Origin: Sodiomyces alkalinus F11
Lineage: Eukaryota > Ascomycota > Sordariomycetes > Glomerellales > Plectosphaerellaceae
Direction: 5' to 3'
Assembly (NCBI RefSeq): GCF_003711515.1
Contig: NW_021167087.1
Span: 248,001 to 312,000, forward strand
Length of the DNA: 64,000 nt
Under the pieces are notes generated by a model, which was not told the origin of the DNA, made no database searches, and saw only the letters and a list, made by a program, of their open reading frames with translations. Numbering within the stretch: the first letter of the stretch is position 1; every line of letters starts with the position of its first letter. Of the stretch, positions 41,301 through 53,674 are shown in pieces. The translations under genes were made by a program, and so were the position numbers.

Positions 41301-44010
41301 ATAGAAAGCTATTTACCGAAAATCTAGAGACTAGATTACCGAAATATCGATACTATAATTATAAGATACCCCTTAAGGAGGGTATATACCCGAGATTCGT
41401 TTTAATCTACGGACTAAATTAAAAGGAATTAGATACCTTAGAAGAATATCTTAAAGAAATACTAGTAAAAGGCTATATTAGAGTATTATAATTACCGGTA
41501 GGATACCCTATTCTATTTATACTAAAGAAAAACAGTAAATTACGACTATATATCGACTATCGATAACTTAATAATATAACCGTTAAGAACCGTTACCTAC
41601 TATCTTTTATCTCGGAGATACGAGATTAGTTAGTTAGAGTATAATAGTTTATAGTACTCGACATAAAAGGAGCCTATAACTTAATTAGGATTAAGGAAGG
41701 AGAAGAGTGGAAAATAGTATTCCGAATAAAATAAGGGTAGTTTAAATACCTCGTTATACCCTTTAGATTAACTAATAAACCGGTATTATTCTAAACGCTT
41801 ATTAACGATATTCTAAGGAAGTATCTAGACCACTTTATTATAGTATACCTAGACGATATCCTTATCTTTTCTAAAATACTCGAAGAATACTAATAATATA
41901 TTTACAAGATCCTATAACTCCTATAAAACGCCGACCTACTAGTTAAACCAGAAAAAGTATAATTCTACACGTAAGAAGTTAACTTTTTAGGATATACGAT
42001 ACGACCTAACGAAATCTATATAAATAAGGCGAAAGTCTAATACGTCTCTAAGTAGCTATAGCCGTAGAATATTCGCGATATTTAGTCTTTCCTCGGACTC
42101 GTTAACTACTATTAACGATTTATTAAGGATTATAGTAAGATTATTATCCCCTTAACCGAACTAACTAAAAAAGGACTCGACTTTAACTAGAATAAAAGAA
42201 TAGAGGAAGTATTCTAAGCCCTTAAAGAAAGGGTTATTAGCGAACCTATCTTAGTAATACCAGACCCCGATAAAGAATACGAACTCGAAATAAACGTATC
42301 CGACTAGGCTCTAGGGGTATAACTCGGATAACACGACGTAGAAGGAAGACTATTCTATAGCCTTTATATCTAAAAAACTTAGTAGACTAGAACTTAACTA
42401 TTAGATCCACGATAAAGAGCTAATAGCTATTATCAAAGCCTTTAAGGAATAGAGACTATGTCTATCAGGAATAAGACACCCGGTATAGGTCTATACGGAT
42501 TATAAGAACCTTATATAATTCACTACTACTAAGGTTCTTAATAAACGATAGATCCGATAGGCAGAATTCCTATCCGAATTCAACTTCTATATTTAATATA
42601 TAAAAGGAAACGAAAATAGTCGTGTAAACGCACTTAGCCGACTAGGAACGCCTAATAAATCACCTAAACTATAAGCTATACTCTAATAGGAAGGAGAAGC
42701 TCTTACCCTTAAAAACAGAGAAATAAACAGTATTAACAGGATAATCGACACCACGTTTAAAGAAGTATACGCCTCGCTAATACATAGATATTAAGGAGTT
42801 TATAAGACTTACCGCCGATTACGATAATAATACGGCTATATAGGAACTAAAGAATAAGTTAGGGACTTTATTCGTAACTATGATATTTACTAGAAAGCAA
42901 AAAGCAGCTAATATAAACCTTATAGACTATTAAAGCCATTACTAGTAGTAAATAGACCTTAGGAATTAATCACGATAGACTTCGTAATAGGGTTTCCGAT
43001 ATCTAAAGATCTAGTAATAAGAATCGCCTACGATAGCGTATTCGTAATCGTTAACCGATTCACGAAATACACTCTTTATATTCTATATATTAAAAACACT
43101 ATAATAAAGGAACTAGCTAGTATCTTCCTTAACCGCCTAATCCAGGATCACGGTATACTATATAAGATTATTATAGATAAAGATAAATTATTTACTAGTA
43201 ACTTCTGGAAAGCAGTTATAAGCTAGCTAGGGGCGAAATATAAGTACTTAATAGTATATCACCCTATAACCGACGGATAAACCGAAATTAGAAACTAAAT
43301 TCTAGAATAATACCTATAATACTACGTAGGATACGAGTAAGATAATTAGGTATAGTACCTACCGCTTATATAATTCGTATATAATAGCTCGTTAAATAAG
43401 TTAATAAAGAAAACACTATTCGAAGTAAACTACGGATATAATCCGATAGTATTTAGGAAACCTTTAGAAGGACTAGATATGCTAAAAGTAATAAAAACAG
43501 TTAAAAGCATAAAAAAACTATACGAAGGACTATAAACCGACCTAAAGATAGTTAGAATATGAATAAGTAAGTACGCGAATGAATTAAGGATTAAGACACT
43601 AACCCTTTTTAGGGGGGACCGTGTCTACCTTATTCGTAAAAATATAAAAACATAACAACTAAGCGATAAATTAGATTTTTAAAAACTAGGACTATTCGAA
43701 ATCTTAGAGAAAAAATTAGATACGAACTATATCCTATCACTACCTCCGATAATAAGGATATATAATAATTTCTATATTTCACTACTTAAACTAGCACTAA
43801 AGAACGTAAAAATAATATAAGACACGATCGTGGTTGATACTAGCGACGTGTATAAAGCAGAATGAATCCTCGACTACCGAGAAACACTAGATAGCACCGA
43901 ATATTTTATTAAGTGGAATAACTACGACCACGGCGATAATATATAGAAACCTAAAGAAAATCTAATCTATTATAAGTAACTCCTAAAGTAATACCGATAA
44001 AACACTATTA
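38330..44010 (+). pseudogene. Chromovirus 2 gag-pol remnant with chromodomain
   Basis: Zinc knuckle near 39231-39272, with Cys and His read as Tyr (YYDYDKIGYFARNY). Protease-like ALLDIGIVGNF near 40690-40725. RT with VYLDDILIF near 41842-41872, aspartates intact. RNase H near 42290-42660. Integrase near 42740-43450, including a zinc region, TIDFVIG and the stretch after IIIDKDKLFTSNFW. Chromodomain near 43850-43990 with ILDYRETLDSTEYFIKWNNY. Stops are again TAG/TAA or TGA at Gln/Trp sites. Confidence 0.85.
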
Positions 44011-44088
44011 GGACCCAGAACCAGATATCGCGGTCTGCGTAAAATTAATATCCGAAAAATCACTTATACCCTACGCTATAATTTAATT

Positions 44089-44691
44089 CTAATTAATTAT
44101 ATTAACCGTATTAGCCGCCTACGCAGCTAATATAGCCTCCGACTCCGCACGATAGACCTCGGCTTCCTTCTATTCTAACTCCTTAAGCTCTTCCACGCTC
44201 GTAAGGTCCTTACGCACTATCTCGACCCCTTTCTCGCGAAGTAATCGGCGTATCTTTCGAAGGCGAAGTAAGCGGGCTAAGGCCTTAGTTATTTCCTATC
44301 GAGCGCGGGCCTCGGCGGCCTCGAGCTCTTAACGGCGAGCTATTAAAACCTCCTCCGCCTGCTCCTCCTTATGCTCGAGACGACGGAGTTTATCGTGAAT
44401 ACGGCTAACTAAAACACACACGGTTAGGAAAGGAGTAAAGGAGAACGAAGAAGATAACCCACTAGAAGATATAAGAGCCCGCGAAGAGTTATAGGAACGA
44501 CCGATAGAGTAATAAGACGAGTAGCGCCTAAAACCGTCTAGAATAAAATAAGGAATCGACCGGTCGAAATAACGCGAGTAAGGCGAAACCTCGAAACCCT
44601 AATCGGTAATAAGAGCGGAAGTTCGAACTCGGTCGCGAGAGGAACGGGAAGTGGCGGTTTTAGCAGAACGTTTCTGCACACGGTCGGGTAT
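44089..44691 (-). pseudogene. Unknown opposite-strand ORF of chromovirus 2 (about 200 codons, coiled-coil)
   Basis: Between the chromodomain and the 3' LTR the minus strand reads as one frame from ATA-CCC-GAC at 44691 (a likely ATG changed by RIP) to TAG at 44089-44091. That is exactly 200 codons before the stop, with only a few internal TAG/TAA. The N-terminal part is Ser/Arg/Tyr-rich. A short hydrophobic stretch follows. The C-terminal part is strongly helical and charged (HDKLRRLEHKEEQAEEVLIARR, ALARLLRLRKIRRLLREKG), suggesting a coiled coil. The plus strand here is broken by stops. No domain family was recognised. Confidence 0.55.
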
Positions 44692-44795
44692 AATAGTTAG
44701 CTATAAAGAAAAGAAGAAAAACAGGGAAGCACTAAACCTAGGGAAACGGCCTATTTATACGACCGCTAGGATAGCGCTTAGAAGAGGGGAGGTAA

Positions 44796-45363
44796 TATTA
44801 CGGCTAACGGGCCTAATATACACTAACACGAAGGATGCACTAGTATATAACGTACTAGGACGGTTAGCGTACTAGGACGTAACTAGAAGATAACTTAGGA
44901 AGAGGGATTACGTGCTCCGGTATATAACCCCGCTAGAAAGGATATATTAGCACCACTAATAAGTATAGGCCAGGGCGCTATAGGGGCCACCTAGGTGGGT
45001 AACCTACTTCACGAATATTTACTAACAGAGAAGTGAATAATAAGTAAATACCTAGTAAATGTTATAGGGTTATTCACCAGGGACCTAGTAAACAATAAGC
45101 TATATATACCAGAGTATCCTAGGTCTTACTTCTACTAGAGAATAAGATATCGATTAATTTAAGTCTTTACCTAGACTACTATTCTGCGCTTAAACCTACC
45201 TTATAAAGAAGACGCCTAGTCTTTACGACATAACTACGACTAGACCACTACGAACGACAGTTACTACTCTTTAGTTAATATCCTCTTCTTATTTTAAACT
45301 AAAACCTCGACGCTAGTCTCCTATCGTCCGCTATACTATAGAGGACCGGAGGCTATCGTAATA
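44796..45363 (+). repeat. 3' LTR of chromovirus 2
   Basis: 568 bp from TATTACGGCT to ATCGTAATA, followed at once by GGCAC and Copia integrase sequence. Confidence 0.92.
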
Positions 45364-45368
45364 GGCAC

Positions 45369-46186
45369 CCCCGCGATAACCCGTATAGAAGATTATAATA
45401 ACCGCGGTAACTATAGAAGACTATAGCGTAGCGGTGGTATAAACGCCTTAGCCACTACGGCACCGATATACTTATAAGGATCGTTAACGCTACTTAGGGG
45501 GTAAAGATAAAGGGACCTCGTATAATAGACTATAACACGTATAGGTAATTATAAATGCCTACGTAAATCCGGCGGATACCGTCCCTTTACCCGTTAAAGC
45601 CCGGAAAGGCCTTAGCTATTGATTTTCACGATCTAGAAGAGTCGGAATCGCTAGGCGGCCTATATAAGTCTATTATATTCGTTATAGACGTATATATAGG
45701 TTATACGTGGGATTACTACCTATAGAAAAGAGACTAAGGCTTTATTCTATACGCGTTAAAAGATGTTTTTGCCCTGCTTAAGACCTAATTCGACGTCCGG
45801 CTATATATCCTATAAGCTAATTCCGAGATATTTTAGTACCTAGAAGTTATTACTTTCCTCGGTATTAAGGGGGTGGAAGGCTAGCTGTCGGTACTATATT
45901 TATAGGATTAAAACGGCGTTATAGAATAGATTAAAGGTATAGTTAAGAGAAGGGCGAGGGCTATATGGATTAGAGCTAATCTGCCTATATCTATCTAGCC
46001 TAAGATCTTTAAGACTACTATATATCTATATAATAGGACGCTATAATATATTAATAACTGGCGAATACTATATAAAGGCCTGCGCGGCCGTTAACCTAAC
46101 CTTATACACCTATAAGCTTACGGCTATAAAGCCTTTATAAAAACGCACGATGCCTAAGCTAAAAGGAACCGCTTATAAAGGCCAGA
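45369..46186 (+). pseudogene. Copia copy B integrase continuation
   Basis: Resumes exactly after the second GGCAC duplication and aligns with copy A 2180-2990: KPGKALAIDFHDLEES, IIFVIDVYIGYTW and the downstream integrase core. It ends at AAGGCCAGAACC, where copy A continues but copy B changes to LINE sequence. Confidence 0.75.
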
Positions 46187-47279
46187 ACCCCCCTCATAAG
46201 GGGTATACCGGCTGATCTAGAGAGGAGGCCGTGCCCTCTTATATATCCATAAGAGACACCCGCTATACACGTGGACGTGGCGGGCCCACCGCGATACCTG
46301 CGCGGTTATATTCGGGACCGGAGACGATACCCTTATAATCTAGTCGATCTACTTAGAGAACTACTAGTTAGCCAGGATCCCCTAGAATACGCCCCTACGA
46401 GATATATTCGATACGGTACCGCCACGGGGCCGATACGTCCTTATAGGGGACTTTAACCTATATTACCCCCTATAGCTATAGCCACCACGGTATTACCCCC
46501 GAGCCGATACCCTGCTTACCCTTACGACCCGGTAGAGCCTAGACCTAGTAACCCCCCCGGAATAATTATATAGTACCGCCTAGGCCGGCGTGCTAGCACT
46601 ATTAACCTTATATAGGTAATATAAGGGCTCCGCTATAATTTTAGCGGCCCGGATAAGACTATTATCGGGTTAGACTACCACTTATAGATAGCCCGAATCC
46701 TTATAGAGACGGATATTACGCCGACTACCATGATAACACTACCGCGGGAATTAGCCGGGCCTTATTAGGTTTAGAAAGACTTCGATCCCTTATAGGTCCC
46801 TCGGCTCGCCGCTATATAGCTATAGTAGACCGGCCCCCTTATATTACTAGGAGATATCGACTTAGTACTAAATAACCTAATAGAAGACCTTATAACCCTA
46901 GCCGATAAGGCCGCGCCGCGCCGCCGCAGGGGCACCCCTAAACGCCTATCCACCCCTTAATAGAAAACGGAGCTAACCGCCCTTACCCAGGAAAGAAGGC
47001 ACCATTACCGTAGATATATATCTAGGAAGTCCCGGAACCGATAGGATAAGTTCTAGGAAGCGGAGAGGCGCCGAGATAAGGCCGTGGCGGTAGCGAAGCG
47101 GCTATATTAGTAGCACCTACTCTACTTAACCGGGAAGGATAATAGCCTTCTTTAGCGGTTATAGAAATAGGTATAAACTAAAGGGGGAGTACCGCCGGAT
47201 CCCGTATCGGTGCCACTACTATACTAAGACGATAGCGATAACCCGGTAACTATACACGCAGAAAAAGCCAAAGTCCTTA

Positions 47280-48731
47280 ACCGGAAGTTCTTCCCCCCCC
47301 CTTCCCTACCGTCCCTAGGCCCCTAAACACGGAATTCCCCCCGGGTTAGGACGTCCGCCGAGATAGTATCGTAGCAGACGTATAAGGGCGCCTTAAGAAG
47401 ACTAAACTCTAAACGGCACTAGGACTAAACGGACTCTTAATAGGGCTCTTAAAAGCGTATAGACCCCCTATATACTAAAGACTTAGTACTATCTTTATAG
47501 CGTGCCTCGAAGTAAGCTATTACCCGAAAAGGTGCCGCTATGCTACCGTGGTAATCCTTAAGAAGGAAGGCCGGCCGCCGGCCGATTACGGGATAATAAA
47601 GGGCTAACAACTAATATTACTCCTTAGTATAATAGGTAAGGTCCTTAAGGGGATATTAGCCGACCGGATCGCTACCACTATAAAAGAGTATCGGCTCCTC
47701 CCGGAGGGATAGATAGGTAACCGGATAAGGCGAAGTATAAAGATAGTAGTATAAAGAGTTATAAAGACTATAAGGGCGAGCTAGGCCTATAGCGGCACTA
47801 TTTCGATACTCTAACTAAATAGTAAAGGCGCCTTCGATATAATCCTCTACTCCCGCCTCCTTAAGGTACTTAAAAGGAAAGGCTTCCCCCGGTAGCTTAT
47901 TACCCTAATTAGTAGCATCCTTTAAGACTATATAGCCTAGCTATTACTTAATAGCGAAATGGCCCCCCCGCGATACCTTTATAGGGGTATACCGTAAGGC
48001 TCCCCGATCTCCTTTATTCTCTTTATTCTTTATATCTCCACCCTATACGAAGAACTAGAAAAGATACCTAAAATAATAGTAGTAGGTTTCACCGATAACA
48101 CGAATATTATCGCCTTTAGCAGAACGGAGGTATAAACGCGGTAACGCCTTACCGCCGTGTAGCGGATATACCTAAATTAGGAGATAGCGAGCGAATTATA
48201 TTTTAAACTAGCTAAGTATATCTATATCCCCTTCCCGAAGTCACGCTAACCCTTACCTACCCTACTCCCCCTTAATGCTATTTCGGTGCCGGCGGCGGAG
48301 GCGATAAGGCTTTTAGGCGTTTAGCTCGATAAGAAGCTTAACTTCCGACGAAACACTACAAAGGTAAAAAGCCGTCTAGCCACCTAAATATACGCCCTTT
48401 TAAGGCTTAGCGCGGTAGCGTAGGGGTATAGCTTCGTAAATATAAGGAGACTATACCTGATAGTTATACGACTAGTAATCGCTTATTACGCCTTAACCGT
48501 CTATAAGATAGGGGCCGGCCCCCGGTATAGCCCCGTAGCGGCACTTATAGCGGTATAGAACCGATACCTCCGACTAGTAGCCGGAGCCTATAAAGCTATA
48601 CCGGTTAGAGTCCTCGAAAAAAAGACTTTTATCCCCCCCCTTAACCTATACCTCTTAAGCCTAAGTACCCGAAAGCTCCTCCGGATATAAGAAGAAGGGA
48701 CCGAAGATAAGATATTAGCCGGAGTATACGC
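47280..48731 (+). pseudogene. LINE 2 reverse transcriptase remnant
   Basis: RT blocks: KVLKGILADRIA near 47640, LLPEG near 47695, SKGAFDIILYSRLLKVLKRKGFP near 47823-47890, GIP-GSPISFILFILYI near 47985-48035 and GFTDNTNIIAF near 48087-48120, where the catalytic DD now reads DN. The frame runs to the LTR element at 48732. Confidence 0.75.
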
Positions 48732-49081
48732 TAATACGCCTGTCCGATATATCCCCTAGCCAGCTAGTACTATTAGATCTAGGGCTTCTAGGGTTTAAAA
48801 GGGCGACCTTTACTCTAGTATATAAGGGTAGAATAAAGATATCTTCTCTACGCTAAGGGGGCGCGCGCCCCGGGACTTAAGTATCCACGGGGAAACCCCG
48901 TAGAATCCTCGGCTTCTACGTATAGGAACCCGGAGGATTCCCTGGTATTCACTAATTATACCCTAGGGAAGCTATAGTATACTCTAAAGGTACCTATAGT
49001 ATACCCCGTGGGTGCTATAGCGTAAGCTATAGTACGCCCGTGGTACGCCCTAGCGTTTCCGGTGGAATCTAGGGCGTATTA
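48732..49081. repeat. LTR (left) of the element without pol
   Basis: 350 bp, TAATACGCC...GGCGTATTA. Very similar to 53675-54024, including CCCCGGGACTTAAGTATCCA. Confidence 0.9.
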
Positions 49082-49447
49082 AATATCCCGGGCGATAAAG
49101 CCCTGTATCTCGCGGGCTTTCCCCGGTAACTACGATAGCCTTACTTAAGGCGCGTAGCGGTTATACTAGTAAACCGCGGTGTAGTTAGGAGATAATAAAA
49201 AGGAAAGTGAAAAATAGTTACCGGTAGCGCCCTAATAGCGGCCGCCGGTATTATTACCGTATAAAACACTATAGGCCCCTAATTATAAGAGACGGACGCT
49301 ACGGGAAAGGAATAGGATACACCGGGAATATCCTAGCTAGGAATTCAAAAACTAAAGAAATAAATATACGAAACCTTCCCCCTAGATTTACCCCGTGCCA
49401 CGGTAAAACCTACGTTTTACCTATACCTATATTACCTATGTATATAG

Positions 49448-51120
49448 TCACTCTAGGACGGTAACCTTATAGTCGTCGTTATCCTTAGTAGCGGGCGTAA
49501 CTTAGTCCGGGAAGCCCTAGTAGTTAAGGTCGGCCTTAAGGATAATAGCCCCGTCCTTTATAGTTATATCGTTTATTAGTTCCTTAATATAGCCGGTATT
49601 AAGCTTAGCGAACGCTAGCGGTCCCTTTATACTACGGTCGTCGGACTAATATTAGATAGCGGCTCACGTAGAAACTATACGGATAAAGAGCGTTTAGTTA
49701 GCAGTGACGCGTTAGATAAGCTAATCTCTGTATATAGGCGATAGCTCTAAGTTAACTCTTAGGGGAGCTAGGTATACTATCTTACCTAAACATAGGTACC
49801 GCATGACCTAGGTAAAGTCTATAGCGTTCTACGTAGCGTTTAAGGCGATAATATCGTTAATAAAACCGTATAGCTATCTAGCTACCGGAACGGGGAGCAC
49901 GGTACTATAGTTATGCTATTACACGATAGTTAGGGTCTATCCGCTCGCGCTCGTTATATAATATATAGCTTTCTCCTTCTTATTATAAAGCTTAGCGCTA
50001 TACGTCTTAACTATATCTATAAGTATCTTCTCCCGCGAGCTCTTAATTACTATACGCTTCGCGGGTATAGGGTTAATGCCGGTAAGCTTAATAACGGGTC
50101 TCTTAGTTATCTTAGCCGGAGTAATAAGGCTTAGCGCTTCGCCTAAGCGAGCCTAGTCTAGGAACTCGGTGACCGATAGGATATTAACCGCTTACCCTTC
50201 TACCTAATAGGTATTCGAGGTTATGCCTTCGAGAAAGTCGCGGGCTAGCTTATTACGCCTCGCGGCTTCCTTAGCGTATTCCTTAGACTTACGTTTAAAC
50301 TCGTCTTCGGAGATAGTCTTACCTCGAATAGTAATAAGATTATATATAGCGTAGGAGAGAAATATCTACTTAAGCCAGTAATTCACTATATATCGGGGAA
50401 TAGTTATTATTCTACGGGCGCTATTACTAATTAGGGCTATAGTAGTTCCCTAGGAGAGACTATCCTTAGCGTCCGTTATTAGGTTAATATATACCGTTAA
50501 CCGAGGTCCTAAGGTAATATCTAAGAAGTCCGCGCTCGATATCTAAGGCCTTTACGGCGTCTTAGTAAACCTTCCGGCGTAATTACGCTCGCAGGTTATA
50601 ATAAATATCTTCAACGGCTCTTCCGGCTATTCCTAGCTTATAAGGTCTTTATTAGCTTCTAGCAGGTAATCCGGCTAGGGGAATCGGCGGACGATAGCGC
50701 GTGCCTCGGAGAGGGAGACGACCTAGTAAACCTTAGGATACTCGGGGGGGATAAAGACCGTGTAATTAAGATCCCGCGTCTTTAGGTCGGTATAGCCGTG
50801 TTCCTCGGTATACTAGCGAAACGCTTTAATCTTCGCCTTATAACCCTACTTCTATAGCTCGAAACGGGTGCTAAGGGTGGATAGTTCGGTTTTTAGGCGT
50901 TCTTTACCTCCGTATAACGTAATAGTATAAAAGTAGCCTTCCTTCTAAAAACCTAGGCCGATCTTCATACTACTCTTAAAGAACTTCTCGAATAGCTCTT
51001 TATAGTCGTTATCCTTAGATAGCTACTAGTGGCTAGGGAACTTAACTACGAAATAGGATATATCGGCCGTGCTTAAAGATAGTTACGGCGTTATAGGGAA
51101 GTACGGTGCCCGCTATATAG
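49448..51120 (-). pseudogene. Long unknown minus-strand ORF in the element without pol
   Basis: About 560 codons in one frame, checked by phase between the ATG at 50968 and the stop TGA at 49448-49450 (506 codons apart). Internal stops are TAG/TAA at likely Gln/Trp positions. Readable parts include EDEFKRKSKEYAKEAARRNK, a basic helical segment, IKLTGINPIPAKRIVI, and a later hydrophobic half with LYGFINDIIALNAT and MRYLCLGKIVYLAPLRVNLE. It has no zinc knuckle, protease, RT or integrase signature that I can see. It may be a structural (gag-like) protein of a non-autonomous element or a captured host gene. Confidence 0.5.
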
Positions 51121-51855
51121 TCCTACGGCTCCGGAGAAAAGGAAAAGGGAGTAGAAAAAGTATATACGTTATAAAACGATAATTATATAAGAGGAAATAG
51201 TACGACGATTATAACTGATTTAGGAGCTAATACTAAACTATATTAGCGATATAAATTAATCGCGGTGGTAGTGAATAGGAAAGGAAGGGAAATAAAAGCA
51301 GAACGCTATAAGAGCGATATTATTTTTTCTAGTGCTATATAGAGCGCTATAATAACCGTGGTCGTTATAGCGGCTAATAAAAGGTATATATAGGCTATAG
51401 TCCTTTTATTCTTACCGTTCCCTAGTATTCAGGGTTATTACCTAGGGCGGCAGTAACGTTCGTCTTATATCGTGTCGCCGGCGTGCCTTATAACACTTTA
51501 GTCTTCTAGTTCCGCCGCGTGCCTTATAGCTTTTTAACGTCTCGCGGTTCTTTATTACTCGTAGTTCTTTAATATTACCCGGCTATAGTACTCTTAGAAC
51601 CTCTATCTTCTTTAAGGCTATCCTTAGATTAACTAAGGTCTTTATCTAAACCTTAAAGACGTTAATCCGTTAATTAGCTCCTACGCCTTTATAGCTTCTT
51701 CCGGTATCCGCTTAGTTATAAACTAATATCCCTAAGTATCTACCCCGGGCGATATAAGCCCTACGTCCCGCGGGCGTCCTCTAATAGGGGATAATAACCT
51801 ATAGCGCCGCACGGTAACTACTTAGTAACCGTGGGCGGCGATAGTATTCACGATA

Positions 51856-51938
51856 GGAAGGAAAGAAGGGAAAGGAAAGAAGGGAAAGGAAAGAAGAGAA
51901 AGGAAAGAAGGGAAAGGAAAAAAGGGAAAGAAAAGGGG
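51856..51938 (+). repeat. Purine minisatellite, ~14-bp unit AAAGGAAAGAAGGG
   Basis: About four and a half imperfect copies, all purine on the plus strand. Inside the element without pol. Confidence 0.85.
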
Positions 51939-52740
51939 TATACATTATAAAACGACGGAGATATATTCGGGGGAGATAGTAGACTATAATATAGAACGAT
52001 TACGTGGCGGTATACCACGGGCAGATATAAGGAACTAATAATAAACCGCGATACTCGTATAGGTTATACTATAAGTCGCCGGTAATATAAACTACGGCTA
52101 AACTATAGTCCTTATCTATAAAACCTCTAGGTTCTCGGTAAGGAATATACTAATAGAGATCTCTGCCGTTTAGTTCTTCCGCTTCGACCGGCCGTTTAGC
52201 TATCCCGGGTGCCACGGTATCCTATAGCGTCGTTCCGAAGTCCGAGATAGGGTCCTAGTCGGAAATAATAGACACGGCGGTATACGTGCTATAGCCCGTA
52301 GATAAGGGTAGTCTTAGTGAACTTATCGGTCGCGGTTAAAGGCGAGTCTGCTGTAGGGAAGCCCTCTCTTTAGGGAGGATAAGCCGAGGGACCTCGGGTA
52401 AATCCGATAAAGGCGGGTAAATAAGGGAAAGCCCTCCCTCTAATAGGGAGGATAAGCTAAGTAGTTCCACGATAAATCTATAGCTCGTAATTAGTTATTT
52501 CTCGGGCGATACGGCGGAGGCTAGGGTATACCCCCTAAGCCTTAGGATATATTGCCTTAGGCACGGATACTAGTTCCACGCTTTTCCTCTTAGGGTTACT
52601 ACGCCGCTAGCCTTAGATATTCTTAGTATATTAAGCTAGTCGGATAAAGGCGAGCCGCGCTAGGAGGAAAACGTTCTCCGCGAAGTACGGGTAAAGGGAA
52701 GATTACGGTAGGGGGAGACTAGCTCCCCTTATACTCCGTG

Positions 52741-52861
52741 GGAAAAGGGGAAAAAAAAGGGGGGGGGGATTATTAAGTGGCTCGGTGCCACGGTAAAGGA
52801 GGGGGGGGAAAGGGGAAATTATCGAGTGGCTCGGTACTACGGTAAAAGGGGGGGGGGGGAT
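52741..52861 (+). repeat. Repeated G-run block
   Basis: Three runs of eight or more G, separated by two copies of a unit with GTGGCTCGGT followed by ACGGTAAA. Potential G-quadruplex DNA. Uncommon in otherwise TpA-rich surroundings. Confidence 0.8.
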
Positions 52862-52874
52862 TAGTACGCCCTAT

Positions 52875-53480
52875 AGTTCTTTACTGGAGCTCGAGTTCCC
52901 CGGAGGATACTAGTATATAGGATAGTAATCGCTATCCTACGCCTTTAGGCGATTTAGAATAGTTAGCGTCGGTATAGGTTAGTATAATAGCCTACGTCGA
53001 CTAGCGATTATTAGGAAGATTAGTATTATATTAGAGCTAGGGATCTCTGGTAGGTGCTAGTATAGGTAGTATAGGCGCTATTCCTACGCTTAACTAGCGA
53101 CCGTGGATTTCTTAGTATACTCCACGCCTAAAACCAGTAAAGGGGAGGCGATTAGGTTAATACTCCGTGTTTCTATCGGGACTCTAATTCCACGGAGGAC
53201 ACTAGTATACAGGATAGTATAAACGCTATCCTGCGCCCTTTAGCGATCGTTAAGAACGGTTAGCGTCCGTATAGGTTAGTAAGATTGCCTACGCCGATTA
53301 GTGATTATTAGGAATGGTTAGCGTCGGTATAGATTAGTAAGATCGCCTACGCCGACTAATAATCGTTAGGAAGGTTATCGCGGTGTTAAAGTTCGGGTTC
53401 CACGGCTAGTATAGGTTAGTATAGTCGCTATTCCTACGCTTAACGGTGGTTCCCTTTACTACTCCACGCCTAAACCTATT
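52875..53480 (+). repeat. Imperfect tandem duplication of about 300 bp
   Basis: Two successive blocks each run from an ACTAGTATA(T/C)AGGATAGTA segment, through GTTAGCGTC(G/C)GTATAGGTTAGTA units, to CTCCACGCCTAAA and AAAGGGGAGGCG. Shorter internal repeats of the GTTAGCGTC unit also occur. Confidence 0.7.
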
Positions 53481-53674
53481 AAAGGGGAGGCGTCTTCGCC
53501 TAGCACGCCTCATATCTATTTAGTCTTAGCACACGAAGTTCGCGCCTTCAAGGGCGGCTACGCCTAGCACGCTAGTATTCGCTAGTAAACCACGTGTCTA
53601 TTTAGTCTTAGCACACGTAGTCCGCACCGGGCGGCGGTACGCGAACCTTACCCAAAAGCTCAGTTACTACCATT

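Larger units (their letters stand above)
37686..45363 (+). mobile_element. Ty3/gypsy chromovirus 2, complete structure, RIP-damaged
   Basis: LTRs of 567-568 bp (37686-38252, 44796-45363) and a 5-bp duplication GGCAC at 37681-37685 and 45364-45368. One end still starts TGTTACGG, the other TATTACGG. Gag, protease, RT, RNase H, integrase and chromodomain are in order. A purine tract (AGAAGAGGGGAGG) precedes the 3' LTR. The damaged RT still reads YLDD. The sequence differs from chromovirus 1, so it is a separate family. Confidence 0.92.
35300..46186 (+). mobile_element. Ty1/Copia element, copy B (interrupted and 3' truncated)
   Basis: Starts with a 5' LTR and runs through gag, protease and integrase. 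It is split by chromovirus 2 at 37686-45363 and ends near 46186, where LINE 2 sequence begins in the middle of integrase. It aligns with copy A (1165-3000) and with the reverse complement of copy C. Its missing RT half was not found beyond LINE 2. It has the same orientation as copy A across the island. Confidence 0.85.

Noticed and set aside
44651..44875. 74-codon plus-strand frame at the 3' LTR of chromovirus 2
   Set aside because: It straddles the polypurine tract and LTR edge and has no counterpart at the 5' LTR beyond the LTR part.
51856..51938. Regular repeats considered as a CRISPR-like array
   Set aside because: The units abut without spacers and the genome is eukaryotic; it is a minisatellite.
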